Below the pieces are notes generated by a model. The model had not been told where the DNA came from. It saw nothing but the letters and a program-made list of their open reading frames with translations, and did not search any database. A stretch of 53,051 bases of DNA from Microbacterium sp. p3-SID336 (GTDB lineage: Bacteria; Actinomycetota; Actinomycetes; Actinomycetales; Microbacteriaceae), in the NCBI RefSeq assembly GCF_025143365.1, contig NZ_JALXPE010000028.1, forward strand, positions 1-53,051. The letters run 5' to 3'. Of this stretch, positions 34,464 to 43,781 are shown in pieces (positions within the stretch are counted from its first letter, which is position 1; each line of letters starts with the position of its first letter). The translations under genes and the position numbers were made by a program.

Positions 34464-35116
34464 CAGACGGGCGTCGCGTACAGCGGCGAGATCGCGCGCA
34501 GGTAGCGCGCGAAGAGCTCGCGGCGACGGCGCTTCATCAGTGCCGGTACCAGGCGGTAGATGAGCGTGTTGGGCGCATCGAAGGCGCGCACCGTGAACCA
34601 CACCTCGTCGTTGTCCTCGCGCCAGTCGACGTCGAACGACTCCTCACCGCTGACGACCGAGCCGCCGACCGTCCCCAGCACGAAGCCGATGCGCCGCGTC
34701 TCCTCGGTGACCGAGATGACGCGCAGCTCGGAGTCGGCGCGCATGCCGCCGACGCGTCCGCGCAGATGCAGCGTCATACCGGCTCCGACGAAGGGCATGC
34801 CCTCCGCGTCGTAGCGGGGCTCCACGTCGCGCTTGCTCGGCGCGATGGGGTTGCCCTCCGCATCGAAGCTCACGCCGGCGTAGGCGGGGCCGGGCGCCGG
34901 ACGCACGTCCTCCACCGACAGGCCGGCCGCACGTTGCGCCGTCCACGACAGCAGCGCCTCGCCGGCGATCTGGAAGCGCTCCTCCCCGCTGCCGATGCGC
35001 CAGGACTCCTCCGCCGGGATGCTGCGCTCCGGCGGGTACTGCATCAGGTCGGGGGCGTGGGTCGCACCCACGGCCGCATAGTCCACCGTGTCGTCTCGGA
35101 AAGTCCCGCGCCGCAT
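34463..35116 (-). CDS. DUF1990 family protein
   Basis: A 217-residue protein matching the DUF1990 family by its FRDDTVDYAAVGATHAPDLMQYPP start and central VSFDAEGNPIAPS region. It ends in WFTVRAFDAPNTLIYRLVPALMKRRRRELFARYLRAI. The function of DUF1990 proteins is not established. The start is the ATG at 35116, seven bases after a TAGGCT -10 box, so the transcript is probably leaderless; an earlier start at 35161 would lack the promoter. It overlaps hemW by one base (TGATG), suggesting the two are translated together. Confidence 0.85.
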   Translation of the reverse strand: MRRGTFRDDTVDYAAVGATHAPDLMQYPPERSIPAEESWRIGSGEERFQIAGEALLSWTAQRAAGLSVEDVRPAPGPAYAGVSFDAEGNPIAPSKRDVEPRYDAEGMPFVGAGMTLHLRGRVGGMRADSELRVISVTEETRRIGFVLGTVGGSVVSGEESFDVDWREDNDEVWFTVRAFDAPNTLIYRLVPALMKRRRRELFARYLRAISPLYATPV

Positions 35117-35123
35117 GAGTTCC

Positions 35124-35129
35124 AGCCTA
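35124..35129 (-). promoter_or_regulatory. Putative -10 box of DUF1990-hemW
   Basis: TAGGCT on the minus strand lies 7 bases before the ATG at 35116, in the 71-base gap after lepA. Upstream of it, CCTCC (35153-35157) pairs with GGAGG (35166-35170), a possible weak lepA terminator. Confidence 0.45.
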
Positions 35130-35187
35130 CTTCGCGTTGCCTGGACGAACACCCTCCGCATCGCGGGAGGTCACAGGATCGCCCTGG

Positions 35188-37041
35188 TTACTTCTTGTCC
35201 TTGCCCTCGACGTCGCCCGAGAGCGCGGCGATGAACGCCTCCTGGGGGACCTCGACGCGACCCACCATCTTCATGCGCTTCTTGCCCTCCTTCTGCTTCT
35301 CGAGGAGCTTGCGCTTGCGGGTGATGTCACCGCCGTAGCACTTCGCCAGCACGTCCTTGCGGATCGCCCGGATCGTCTCGCGGGCGATGATGCGCGCGCC
35401 GATCGCGGCCTGGATCGGCACCTCGAACTGCTGGCGCGGGATCAGCTTGCGCAGCCGCTCCGCCATCATGGTGCCGTAGGCGTACGCCTTGTCGCGGTGG
35501 ACGATCGAGCTGAACGCGTCGACCTTCTCGCCCTGCAGCAGGATGTCGACCTTCACCAGGTCGGCCTCCTGCTGGCCCGAGGGCTCGTAGTCCAGAGAGG
35601 CGTAGCCCTGCGTCTTGGACTTGAGCTGGTCGAAGAAGTCGAACACGATCTCGCCGAGCGGCATGTTGTAGCGCAGCTCGACGCGCTCCTCGGAGAAGTA
35701 CTCCATGCCCAGCAGCGAGCCGCGGCGCGACTGGCACAGCTCCATGACCGTACCCACGTAGTCCTTCGGCAGCAGGATCGCCGCCTTGACCATGGGCTCG
35801 GACACCGAACCGATGCGCCCGTCCGGGTACTCGCTCGGGTTCGTCACGGTGACGGTCTCGCCGGTGTCGCTGGTGAGCACCTCGTAGATCACGCTCGGCG
35901 CGGTCGTGATGAGGTCGAGGCCGAACTCGCGTGCGAGTCGCTCCGTCACGATCTCCAGGTGCAGCAGCCCCAGGAAGCCGCAGCGGAAGCCGAACCCGAG
36001 TGCCACGGACGTCTCCGGCTCGTACTGCAGGGAGGCGTCGGAGAGCTTGAGCTTGTCGAGGGCCTCGCGGAGCTCCGCGTAGTCGCTGCCGTCGATCGGG
36101 TAGATGCCCGAGAACACCATCGGCTTGGGATCGGTGTACCCGGGAAGGGCTTCGGCCGCGGGTTTGCGCGCGTTCGTGATCGTGTCACCGACCTTCGACT
36201 GCCGCACGTCCTTCACGCCCGTGATGAGGTAGCCCACCTCGCCGACGCCGAGGCCCTTGGTGGGCGTCGGCTCGGGGCTGGACACGCCGACCTCGAGCGC
36301 CTCGTGGTTCGCGCCGGTCGACATCATCTGGATGCGCTCGCGCGGCGAGAGGCTGCCGTCGACCATGCGCACATAGGTGACCACGCCGCGGTACGCGTCG
36401 TACACGGAGTCGAAGATCATGGCGCGCGCCGGGGCCTCCGCATCGCCCACGGGGGCGGGGATCTCCTGCACCAGCCGGTCGAGCAGCTCCTCCACGCCGA
36501 CGCCGGTCTTGCCGGAGACGCGCAGCACGTCCTCCGGCTTGCCGCCGATCAACGACGCCAGCTCCTTGGCGTACTTCTCGGGGTCCGCCGCCGGCAGATC
36601 GATCTTGTTGAGCACCGGGATGATGTGGAGGTCGTTCTCCAGCGCCAGGTACAGGTTGGCGAGCGTCTGGGCCTCGATGCCCTGCGCGGCGTCGACCAGG
36701 AGGATCGCGCCCTCGCACGCGGCGAGCGACCGGGACACCTCGTAGGTGAAGTCGACGTGACCCGGCGTGTCGATCATGTTGAGCGCGAACGTCTCGCCCT
36801 CGAGCTCCCAGGGCATACGCACGGCCTGGGACTTGATCGTGATGCCGCGCTCCCGCTCGATGTCCATGCGGTCGAGGTACTGCGCCCGCATGTCGCGATC
36901 CGAGACCACGCCGGTGATCTGGAGCATGCGGTCGGCGAGGGTCGACTTGCCGTGATCGATGTGGGCGATGATGCAGAAATTGCGGATCTGCGCAGCCGGC
37001 GTCGCGGCAGGCTGAAGCGGGGTGAGAGCGCGTGGGGACAT
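35188..37041 (-). CDS. lepA: Elongation factor 4 (LepA)
   Basis: Ribosome-associated GTPase that back-translocates or rescues stalled ribosomes. The 617-residue protein has G1 AHIDHGKST, the switch I segment [14 protein letters not shown]3 [13 protein letters not shown]4 [13 protein letters not shown]-like domains II, III and V, and the unique C-terminal domain ([21 protein letters not shown], ...[23 protein letters not shown]). Length is typical. A TAGAAT -10-like box ends 9 bases before the ATG. It is transcribed divergently from the importer operon. Confidence 0.97.
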   Translation of the reverse strand: MSPRALTPLQPAATPAAQIRNFCIIAHIDHGKSTLADRMLQITGVVSDRDMRAQYLDRMDIERERGITIKSQAVRMPWELEGETFALNMIDTPGHVDFTYEVSRSLAACEGAILLVDAAQGIEAQTLANLYLALENDLHIIPVLNKIDLPAADPEKYAKELASLIGGKPEDVLRVSGKTGVGVEELLDRLVQEIPAPVGDAEAPARAMIFDSVYDAYRGVVTYVRMVDGSLSPRERIQMMSTGANHEALEVGVSSPEPTPTKGLGVGEVGYLITGVKDVRQSKVGDTITNARKPAAEALPGYTDPKPMVFSGIYPIDGSDYAELREALDKLKLSDASLQYEPETSVALGFGFRCGFLGLLHLEIVTERLAREFGLDLITTAPSVIYEVLTSDTGETVTVTNPSEYPDGRIGSVSEPMVKAAILLPKDYVGTVMELCQSRRGSLLGMEYFSEERVELRYNMPLGEIVFDFFDQLKSKTQGYASLDYEPSGQQEADLVKVDILLQGEKVDAFSSIVHRDKAYAYGTMMAERLRKLIPRQQFEVPIQAAIGARIIARETIRAIRKDVLAKCYGGDITRKRKLLEKQKEGKKRMKMVGRVEVPQEAFIAALSGDVEGKDKK

Positions 37042-37114
37042 GTCCCGTCGATTCTACGGTGAGGGGCAGGGAATCCCCATTCGGGTGTATCGGTGATAGT
37101 CTCCCGAAGTTGCC

Positions 37115-37142
37115 CGGGATCAATCCGTGACACCGGATCCCG
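37115..37142. repeat. Inverted repeat in the lepA-importer intergenic region
   Basis: CGGGATC (37115-37121) is mirrored by GATCCCG (37136-37142) across 14 bases. It lies in the 241-base region that should hold the promoter of the peptide-type importer operon, so it might be an operator; no known consensus is recognised. Nothing else definite was seen in this intergenic region. Confidence 0.3.
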
Positions 37143-37282
37143 TAAGCGATACGACTCCGTCACAGACACCGTGAGGGCTGTCGCGTCGCGCAGAACGGCG
37201 GATGGCGCCCGATTCATCCGCCCGGCTCAGCGTTGCGTCGGCGGATCCCGAGCGCGTCTGGAGAAGAGAAAGACAATCCCCC

Positions 37283-38266
37283 TTGATCAAGTACCTCGCG
37301 CGCCGTGCCCTCGGCTGGCTGCTCATGATCGTGGTCGCGACGAACCTCACCTACTTCCTCGCGTGGGGCTTCCTCGATCCGCGCAGCAACTACGTGGGCC
37401 GTCGCCCTCCGCTCAGTGAAGAGCAGATCAACAACCTCCTCGTGCCTCGCAACCTCAGCGACACCGTGCCGCTCATCGAGCGCTGGTGGAACTGGTTCAC
37501 GGGCATCCTGCTGCGCTGGGACTGGGGTGTCAGCCCGACCGGCGGCTCGGTCAACGAGCAGGTCGCCTACCGCATGTGGGTCAGCGCGGAGCTCGTCCTC
37601 GGCGCCACCATCATCACGACGGTCCTCGGCATCGCGCTGGGCGTCTACACCGCCTCCCGGCAGTACAAGCTCGCCGACCGCATCGGGCAGGCCACCAGCA
37701 TCATCACGCTGAACATCCCGATCGTCGTGGCGGCCTTCGCGATCGTGCTGCTCGCGATCGGCCTCAACAACGCCACCGGCACCCGCATCTTCTACGTGAC
37801 CGGCAATGCGAGCCAAGGCGTCGAAGGCTTCTTCCCGACCTTGATAGACGTCCTGCAGCATCTGACGCTGCCGACCATAGCCCTGGTCCTCACCGGCTAT
37901 GCGAGCATCCACTTCCTCCAGCGCTCGCTGCTGCTGGACAACATCAACGCCGACTACGTCCGCACCGCGCGGGCCAAGGGCCTCACCAAGCAGCAGGCCA
38001 TCCGCAAGCACGCCCTGCGCACGTCGCTGATCCCGGTCGCCACCCAGGTGGCCTTCACGATCCCCGCGATCTTCACCGGCGCCGTCCTGACCGAGACGAT
38101 CTTCGCCTGGAACGGCATGGGCAAGTACTTCATCGAGACCATCTCGAAGAACGACATCCACGGCACGGTCGCCATCGCGGCCTTCGGCGCGGTCCTCACG
38201 GCGATCGGCGCCATCCTCGCCGACATCGCCGTCGTGGTCCTCGATCCTCGTGTGAGAGTGAGCTGA
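37283..38266 (+). CDS. ABC importer permease, DppB/OppB type
   Basis: Inner-membrane permease of a peptide/nickel-type (PepT family) ABC importer, 327 residues. The first helix starts YLARRALGWLLMIVVATNLTYFL; five more follow, and the EAA-like loop interacting with the ATPase is YVRTARAKGLTKQQAIRKHALRTSLIPV. I chose the TTG at 37283; an ATG at 37202 in the same frame would add 27 residues without the family's N-terminal pattern. First gene of a five-ORF plus-strand run; its stop precedes the next ATG by one base. Confidence 0.9.
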   Translation: MIKYLARRALGWLLMIVVATNLTYFLAWGFLDPRSNYVGRRPPLSEEQINNLLVPRNLSDTVPLIERWWNWFTGILLRWDWGVSPTGGSVNEQVAYRMWVSAELVLGATIITTVLGIALGVYTASRQYKLADRIGQATSIITLNIPIVVAAFAIVLLAIGLNNATGTRIFYVTGNASQGVEGFFPTLIDVLQHLTLPTIALVLTGYASIHFLQRSLLLDNINADYVRTARAKGLTKQQAIRKHALRTSLIPVATQVAFTIPAIFTGAVLTETIFAWNGMGKYFIETISKNDIHGTVAIAAFGAVLTAIGAILADIAVVVLDPRVRVS

Positions 38267-38267
38267 C

Positions 38268-39206
38268 ATGAGCACCGACATGCTCGACCCGACCATCCAC
38301 CCCGAGCCGGAGGCCGCGGGCCCGGAGACCACGCGCGTCGCCACCAAGCGCCTGTCGAAGTGGACGCTGTACTGGCGCCGGTTCTCCCGCAACCGCGGCG
38401 CGCTCATCGGCCTCGTGATCTTCGCCCTGCTCGTGCTGTTCGCGATCTTCGGGCCGCTGATCGCCCGCTACGACCACACCGAACTCGACTTCCTGAACCT
38501 CAGCACCCCGCCGTCGGCGGAGCACTGGTTCGGTACGAACAACGCCGGCAACGACCTGTTCGCCCAGGTCGCCGTCGGCCTGCAGCGCTCACTCATGATC
38601 GCCCTCACGGTCTCGATCGGCGTGACGATCGTGTCCGCGCTCGTCGGCACCGCAGCCGCCTACTTCGGCGGCTGGACCGAGCGCATCTCGCTCCTCGTCA
38701 TCCACTTCATGATGGTGATCCCGAGCTTCCTCATCCTCGCGATGATCTCCAACAAGGCGGGCGGCGACTGGCGCGTGATCGCGCTCATCATGATCTTCGT
38801 GATCGGGTGGTACTTCCCTGCCCGCGTCATCTGGACCATGGCGCTGTCCCTGCGTGAGCGCGAGTACGTCAGCGCGGCCCGGTACATGGGCGTCGGCGGC
38901 ATGAAGATCGTGCTGCGTCACCTGCTGCCGAACATCGGCTCGCTGCTCGTGATCAACTTCACGCTCGGCGTCGTGACCGCGGTCGTCACCGAGACCGGCC
39001 TGTCCTTCCTCGGGTTCGGCGTGAAGATCCCCGACGTGTCGCTCGGTGCGCTGATCGGCGCCGGTTCGAGCTCGCTCACCACGGCCCCCTGGCTGTTCTA
39101 CTTCCCGGCGGCGGCGCTGACCCTGCTGACCGTGTCGATGGCGCTGATCGCCGACGGCCTGCGCGACGCCCTCGACCCCACCTCGGCTGCAGGAGGCCGC
39201 GCATGA
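38268..39206 (+). CDS. ABC importer permease, DppC/OppC type
   Basis: Second permease of the importer, 312 residues, with an N-terminal cytoplasmic extension and then six helices starting RNRGALIGLVIFALLVLFAIF. The OppC-type loop follows (STPPSAEHWFGTNNAGNDLFAQ), and the ATPase-contact loop REREYVSAARYMGVGGMKIVLRHLLPN. Its stop overlaps the ATG of the ATPase gene by 4 bases (ATGA). It forms the heterodimeric channel with the preceding permease. Confidence 0.92.
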   Translation: MSTDMLDPTIHPEPEAAGPETTRVATKRLSKWTLYWRRFSRNRGALIGLVIFALLVLFAIFGPLIARYDHTELDFLNLSTPPSAEHWFGTNNAGNDLFAQVAVGLQRSLMIALTVSIGVTIVSALVGTAAAYFGGWTERISLLVIHFMMVIPSFLILAMISNKAGGDWRVIALIMIFVIGWYFPARVIWTMALSLREREYVSAARYMGVGGMKIVLRHLLPNIGSLLVINFTLGVVTAVVTETGLSFLGFGVKIPDVSLGALIGAGSSSLTTAPWLFYFPAAALTLLTVSMALIADGLRDALDPTSAAGGRA

Positions 39207-41131
39207 CCAACGTCCTCTCCGTCCGCGACCTCAAGGTCAGCTTCGCCTCCGAAGCCGGCCGCGTCGACGCCGTCCGCGGTGTCTCCTTCGATCTCGAGGC
39301 CGGCAAGACGCTCGGCATCGTCGGCGAGTCCGGCTCCGGCAAGTCGGTCACGTCGCTCGCGATCATGGGACTCCTCGACGAGAACGCCAAGGTCACCGGA
39401 TCGATCATGTACGACGGGCAGGAGCTCATCGGCATGACGGACAAGCAGCTGTCCGTGATCCGCGGCAACGGCATGTCGATGGTGTTCCAGGACCCGCTGA
39501 CCTCGCTCACGCCCGTGTACACCGTGGGCGACCAGCTCATCGAGGCGCTCACGGTGCACCGCAGCCTCTCCAAGAAGGAGGCGTGGGACCGCTCGGTCGA
39601 GCTGCTCACCCTCGTGGGCATCACCGAGCCGGAGCGGCGGATGAAGTCGTTCCCGCACGAGTTCTCCGGCGGCATGCGGCAGCGCGTCGTGATCGCCATC
39701 GCGATGGCCAACAACCCCAAGCTCATCATCTGCGACGAGCCCACCACGGCGCTCGACGTGACGATCCAGGCGCAGATCCTCGATCTGATCGAGAAGGCGC
39801 AGGACGAGACCGGCGCCGCCGTGATCATGATCACGCACGACATGGGCGTCGTCGCCCGCACCGCCGACGACGTGCTCGTGATGTACGCGGGCAAGCCCGT
39901 GGAGCACGCGCCCGTGCGCGAGCTCTTCCACAAGACCCGCATGCCGTACTCGATCGGCCTGCTGGGCGCGATCCCCCGCGTGGACAAGGTGGAGAAGGAG
40001 CCGCTGACCCCGATCAAGGGCAACCCGCCGCTGCTGATCGACCTGCCCGACGCGTGCCCGTTCGCCGACCGCTGCCCGATCGTCATGGACGCCTGCCGCG
40101 CCAAGGAGCCCGAGCTGCTGCCCGTGGCCACCGGCTCCGGCAGCATGCACCAGGCGGCCTGCATCCGCGCGCACGAGATCGAGGACGACGGCCTGCTCGG
40201 CGGTCTGCCCATCTACCCCGTGCGGCAGACGCCCGAGAGCAGCCTGACGGTCACACCGCGCGAGGAGCGTCCCATCACGCTCGAGGTGAAGAACCTGCGC
40301 AAGACCTTCCCGCTGCTCAAGGGCGCGTTCCTCAAGCGCAAGGTCGGCGAGGTGCACGCGATCAAGGGCATCTCCTTCGACGTGCGCGAGGGCGAGACCA
40401 TGGCCATCGTCGGCGAGTCCGGCAGCGGCAAGACCACCACCCTGCTGCAGATCATGGACATGGTGAAGCAGACGGAGGGCGACATCGTGATCGCCGGCAC
40501 GAGCGTGAACGACATCCGCAGCCGCAAGGTGGAGCGGGCGCTGCGCCGCGACATCCAGATCGTGTTCCAGGACCCGATGGGGGCGCTGGACCCGCGCATG
40601 ACGGTGGCCGACATCATCTCCGAGCCGCTGTTCGCGATCGGCACGCCGAAGGAGGAGGCCCACCGCCGCGTGGACGAGCTGATGGATCTCGTCGGCCTCA
40701 ACCCCGCGCACAGCGACCGCTTCCCCCAGGCATTCTCGGGCGGTCAGCGACAGCGCATCGGCATCGCCAGGGCCCTGTCGACCAATCCGAAGATCGTCGT
40801 CCTCGACGAGCCGGTCTCCGCGCTCGACGTGTCGATCCAGGCCGGCGTCATCAACCTGCTCGACGAGCTGAAGGTCAAGCTCGGGCTGTCCTACCTGTTC
40901 GTGGCGCACGACCTCTCGGTCGTCCGGCACATCGCCGACCGCGTGGCCGTGATGTACCTGGGCGAGTTCGTGGAGCACGGCGACGTGGACGAGGTCTTCG
41001 ACAACCCGAAGCACCCCTACACGCAGGCGCTGCTCTCGGCGATCCCGGTGCCCGACCCCGACATCGAGCGCACCCGCGAGCGGGTCGTCTTCGACGCGGA
41101 GACCATGACGACGAAGCCCGCCACGGTCTGA
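39203..41131 (+). CDS. ABC importer ATP-binding protein, fused DppD-DppF
   Basis: Two complete ABC ATPase domains in one 642-residue chain. The first has Walker A GESGSGKS (41-48), signature FSGGMRQRVVIA and Walker B LIICDEPTTALD. It is followed by an oligopeptide-type C-terminal region (IKGNPPLLIDLPDACPFADRC) whose Cys residues recall the Fe-S-binding tail of DppD. The second has Walker A GESGSGKT (404-411), signature FSGGQRQRIGIA and Walker B IVVLDEPVSALD. Both domains look catalytically intact. Fusion replaces the separate D and F subunits of the enterobacterial system and is frequent in actinobacteria. Confidence 0.95.
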   Translation: MTNVLSVRDLKVSFASEAGRVDAVRGVSFDLEAGKTLGIVGESGSGKSVTSLAIMGLLDENAKVTGSIMYDGQELIGMTDKQLSVIRGNGMSMVFQDPLTSLTPVYTVGDQLIEALTVHRSLSKKEAWDRSVELLTLVGITEPERRMKSFPHEFSGGMRQRVVIAIAMANNPKLIICDEPTTALDVTIQAQILDLIEKAQDETGAAVIMITHDMGVVARTADDVLVMYAGKPVEHAPVRELFHKTRMPYSIGLLGAIPRVDKVEKEPLTPIKGNPPLLIDLPDACPFADRCPIVMDACRAKEPELLPVATGSGSMHQAACIRAHEIEDDGLLGGLPIYPVRQTPESSLTVTPREERPITLEVKNLRKTFPLLKGAFLKRKVGEVHAIKGISFDVREGETMAIVGESGSGKTTTLLQIMDMVKQTEGDIVIAGTSVNDIRSRKVERALRRDIQIVFQDPMGALDPRMTVADIISEPLFAIGTPKEEAHRRVDELMDLVGLNPAHSDRFPQAFSGGQRQRIGIARALSTNPKIVVLDEPVSALDVSIQAGVINLLDELKVKLGLSYLFVAHDLSVVRHIADRVAVMYLGEFVEHGDVDEVFDNPKHPYTQALLSAIPVPDPDIERTRERVVFDAETMTTKPATV

Positions 41132-41217
41132 GCGGCAGCCCGCTCGTCCCTGGTCACCGTCCGATAACGGTTAGGCGCGATTCACTCCGGGGCGGTATAC
41201 CGGTCGCGACCGCGAAC

Positions 41218-41223
41218 TATTCT
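41218..41223 (+). promoter_or_regulatory. Putative -10 box for the binding-protein gene
   Basis: TATTCT lies 7 bases before the ATG of the short upstream ORF at 41231. It suggests that the binding protein gene has its own transcript, beginning at that ORF, in addition to readthrough from the ATPase gene 87 bases upstream. Confidence 0.4.
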
Positions 41224-41230
41224 TCCCTTT

Positions 41231-41263
41231 ATGAAACGCCGAAAGGCGAAAGGAGCACCATGA
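41231..41263 (+). CDS. Ten-codon upstream ORF coupled to the binding-protein gene
   Basis: Reads MKRRKAKGAP and stops with a TGA that overlaps the ATG of the binding-protein gene (ATGA at 41260). It begins 7 bases after a -10-like TATTCT, as expected for a leaderless ORF, and its codons contain the AGGAG ribosome-binding site of the next gene. The repeated CGCCGAAAGGCG inside it can form a small hairpin. It could be a translation-coupling or attenuating leader, with six Lys/Arg among ten residues, or chance. No homologue is recognised. Confidence 0.4.
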   Translation: MKRRKAKGAP

Positions 41264-42975
41264 AGAACAAGAAGTTGCTGGGGGCGATCGCGATCAGCGG
41301 CGCCCTCGCACTCGCCCTCGCGGGCTGCGCGAGCGGTTCCGGAAACACCGGTGGCGGGGACAACGGAGGCGAGCCGGTCGAGACCAAGACCGCCGACTAC
41401 AACCCGCAGGACCGCAGCAACCTCCAGGAGGGTGGCGAGGTCAACTTCCCGATCAACGAGATCCCGGAGCAGCTCAACGCCTTCAACGGCGACGGCAGCG
41501 CAGACACCGTTCGTCTGTGGTCGTGGTACATGCCGCAGATCCTGCTCGTGTCGCCGGAGGGCGAGGTCACCAAGAACGACGCCTATCTCGACGCCTACGA
41601 CATCGGCGAGAAGGATGGCAACACGACCATCACCTTCACGTTCAAGGACGAGGCCCACTTCAACGACGGCACGGACATGGACTGGACCGCCATCGACGCG
41701 ACGTGGAAGGCGAACCGCTCGTACGACGAGGGCTTCACCCCCAACGCGACTGACGGCTACAAGCAGATCAAGAGCGTCGAGCAGGGCGACACGGCGAAGA
41801 CCGCCGTCGTCACCTTCGACGGCGTGTACGCCTGGCCGTCCATGGCGTTCCTCACCGGTGGCGTGCTGCACCCGGCCGTCGCCGACCCGGCCGTCTTCAA
41901 CGAGGGCTTCATCGGCAACCCGCACCCCGAGTGGGGCGCCGGTCCGTACACGATCGACACGTTCGACGCCAACGGCGGCTTCGTCTCCTTCAAGCCGAAC
42001 CCCGAGTGGTGGGGCAACGCTCCCCTGCTCGACTCGGTGACCTTCACGGCCATGGAGCCCGACGCTGCGATCAACGCCTTCAAGAACGGCGAGATCGACA
42101 TGGTGAACACCAACACCAACGACCGCCTCAAGCAGGTCCAGGACGTCGATGACACCACGGTGCGTCGCGCACAGCAGACCGCCAAGACGATCATCATGGT
42201 CGACGCCGACAAGCCGCAGTTCGAGGACATCGACGTGCGCAAGGCGTTCTTCATGGGCATCAACATCGATCAGCAGAAGCAGATCGCGTGGAACGGCCTC
42301 GGCTACGAGGAGCCCGTCGCCGGTTCGCTGAACCTGTACTCGTTCCAGGACGGCTACGCCGACTCCTTCGCCACCGCCGGCCTGAAGCACGACGTCGACG
42401 CGGCCAAGAAGCTGCTCGACGACGCCGGCTGGACCGAGGGCGAGGACGGCATCCGCGAGAAGGACGGCGAGAAGCTGACCATCACCTACCCGGTGTTCGG
42501 TGAGGACCCGACGCTGGAGGCCCTCGCGAAGTCGCTCCAGGCGCAGCAGAAGGAGATCGGCATCGACATGCAGATCGACGTGCGCCCCTCGGCCGACTTC
42601 TCGAATGACCTGACCTCGAAGAACTGGGACGCCGTGTCCCTCCGCTTCACCGACTCCGACCCGTTCGGTCCGGCCTGGTTCTGCCAGCTGTACTGCTCGG
42701 ACAGCCAGCTGAACCTCTCGGCGACCGGCTCCGCGGAGATCGACAAGCAGATCGCCGACGACGTCGAGTCGCAGAAGGACGCCGAGTCCTGGACCGCGGC
42801 CGCGATGGAGCTCGAGCCGAAGATCGTCGAGGAGACGTGGGGCGTCATCCCGCTGTACAGCGGCCCCTCGATCTACGTGGTCAAGAACGGCCTGGCGAAC
42901 CTCACGCCGGAGCCCTACGTCGGTCTCGACCTGTTCGGCGTCACGCCGGTCGAGAACGTCGGCTGGGAGAAGTAA
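41260..42975 (+). CDS. ABC importer substrate-binding lipoprotein, family 5
   Basis: Solute-binding lipoprotein of the SBP family 5 (peptide/nickel/opine type), 571 residues. The lipobox is LALAGC with Cys23. A Gly/Ser/Asn-rich linker follows, then the two-lobed domain with typical segments ITFTFKDEAHFNDGTDMDW, GAGPYTIDTFDANGGFVSFKPNPEWWG and DIDVRKAFFMGINIDQQ. It captures substrate outside the membrane and delivers it to the permease pair encoded upstream. The ATG at 41260 has a strong AGGAG site. Substrate is probably an oligopeptide, but sugars and other compounds are also carried by this family. Confidence 0.94.
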   Translation: MKNKKLLGAIAISGALALALAGCASGSGNTGGGDNGGEPVETKTADYNPQDRSNLQEGGEVNFPINEIPEQLNAFNGDGSADTVRLWSWYMPQILLVSPEGEVTKNDAYLDAYDIGEKDGNTTITFTFKDEAHFNDGTDMDWTAIDATWKANRSYDEGFTPNATDGYKQIKSVEQGDTAKTAVVTFDGVYAWPSMAFLTGGVLHPAVADPAVFNEGFIGNPHPEWGAGPYTIDTFDANGGFVSFKPNPEWWGNAPLLDSVTFTAMEPDAAINAFKNGEIDMVNTNTNDRLKQVQDVDDTTVRRAQQTAKTIIMVDADKPQFEDIDVRKAFFMGINIDQQKQIAWNGLGYEEPVAGSLNLYSFQDGYADSFATAGLKHDVDAAKKLLDDAGWTEGEDGIREKDGEKLTITYPVFGEDPTLEALAKSLQAQQKEIGIDMQIDVRPSADFSNDLTSKNWDAVSLRFTDSDPFGPAWFCQLYCSDSQLNLSATGSAEIDKQIADDVESQKDAESWTAAAMELEPKIVEETWGVIPLYSGPSIYVVKNGLANLTPEPYVGLDLFGVTPVENVGWEK

Positions 42976-42999
42976 CACTCTCTGACACAGCTCGTGTCG

Positions 43000-43034
43000 A
43001 AGCGGGGTCGGTGGTCCTTCCACCGGCCCCGCTT
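43000..43034 (+). terminator. Terminator hairpin after the importer operon
   Basis: AAGCGGGG-t-CGGTGG (43000-43014) pairs with CCACCG-g-CCCCGCTT (43020-43034) around a 5-base loop, a 14-pair stem with one internal mismatch. No T-run follows. It sits 25 bases after the binding-protein stop and ends just before the -10 box of the hydrolase gene. Confidence 0.8.
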
Positions 43035-43037
43035 CCG

Positions 43038-43043
43038 TATGCT
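43038..43043 (+). promoter_or_regulatory. Putative -10 box of the hydrolase gene
   Basis: TATGCT is 6 bases upstream of the GTG at 43050, implying a leaderless transcript. It starts four bases after the end of the terminator stem. Confidence 0.5.
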
Positions 43044-43049
43044 GAGGGC

Positions 43050-43781
43050 GTGAGCGTGCAGACCGTCCTCGTGCACGGCATCCGCACGTCGGCCACCATG
43101 TGGCGCTCGCAGGTCGCGTACCTGGAGGAGACAGGGCACCCCGTCAGCGCGGTCGACCTTCCCGGACACGGCTCCCGGATGGACGAGGACTTCACGCTGC
43201 ACGAGGCGCTGCACACGATCGACGCCGCTGTGCGTCAGGCGGCGGCGAAGGGACCCGTGCTGCTGGCGGGGCACTCGATGGGCGGGCTGCTCTCGCTCGC
43301 CTACACCGGTGGGGCCGAGCGGCCGCCGGTCGACGGGCTCGTCGCGGCGGCGTGCACCTCGCTCCCCCAGGGCGCCGGGCTCCGCGCGTACCGGCTGTTC
43401 GCGCGGGCCGTGGACTCGCTGCCCGACCGCGGCATGTGGCTCACGCAGCGCATGCTCGCCGCGACCATCCCGCTGGAGAACCGGGCCGACTTCGCGGCGG
43501 GCGGCTACGCGCTCGACATGCAGGACACGGCGCTGCAGAGCCTGGCGGCGCTCGACGTAGCCGCCGCCGTGCCACGCATCGACGTGCCGCTGTGGTTCGT
43601 GAACGGCCAGTACGACCAGCTGCGCATGAACGAGGCCCTGTTCCGCCGCCTGGCGCCGCAGGCCGAGCTCATCATCGTGCCGCGCACGACGCACCTGGTC
43701 ACGGCCATGCGTCCCCGCGTGTTCAACGCGGTGCTGGCCCTCGCGATCGCCACCGTGACCGAGCGGGCTTCGTCGTCATGA
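43050..43781 (+). CDS. Alpha/beta hydrolase
   Basis: A 243-residue alpha/beta-fold hydrolase with the oxyanion region VLVHGIRTSATMW, nucleophile elbow GHSMGG (Ser76), acid residue in FVNGQYDQLRM and the catalytic His in PRTTHLVTAM. Family 6-like esterase or lipase; substrate unknown. No signal peptide. The start GTG at 43050 is chosen because of the promoter six bases before it; longer frames upstream only read through the binding-protein gene. It is convergent with the MFS gene, their last six bases overlapping (TCATGA, each strand supplying a TGA stop). Confidence 0.88.
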   Translation: MSVQTVLVHGIRTSATMWRSQVAYLEETGHPVSAVDLPGHGSRMDEDFTLHEALHTIDAAVRQAAAKGPVLLAGHSMGGLLSLAYTGGAERPPVDGLVAAACTSLPQGAGLRAYRLFARAVDSLPDRGMWLTQRMLAATIPLENRADFAAGGYALDMQDTALQSLAALDVAAAVPRIDVPLWFVNGQYDQLRMNEALFRRLAPQAELIIVPRTTHLVTAMRPRVFNAVLALAIATVTERASSS

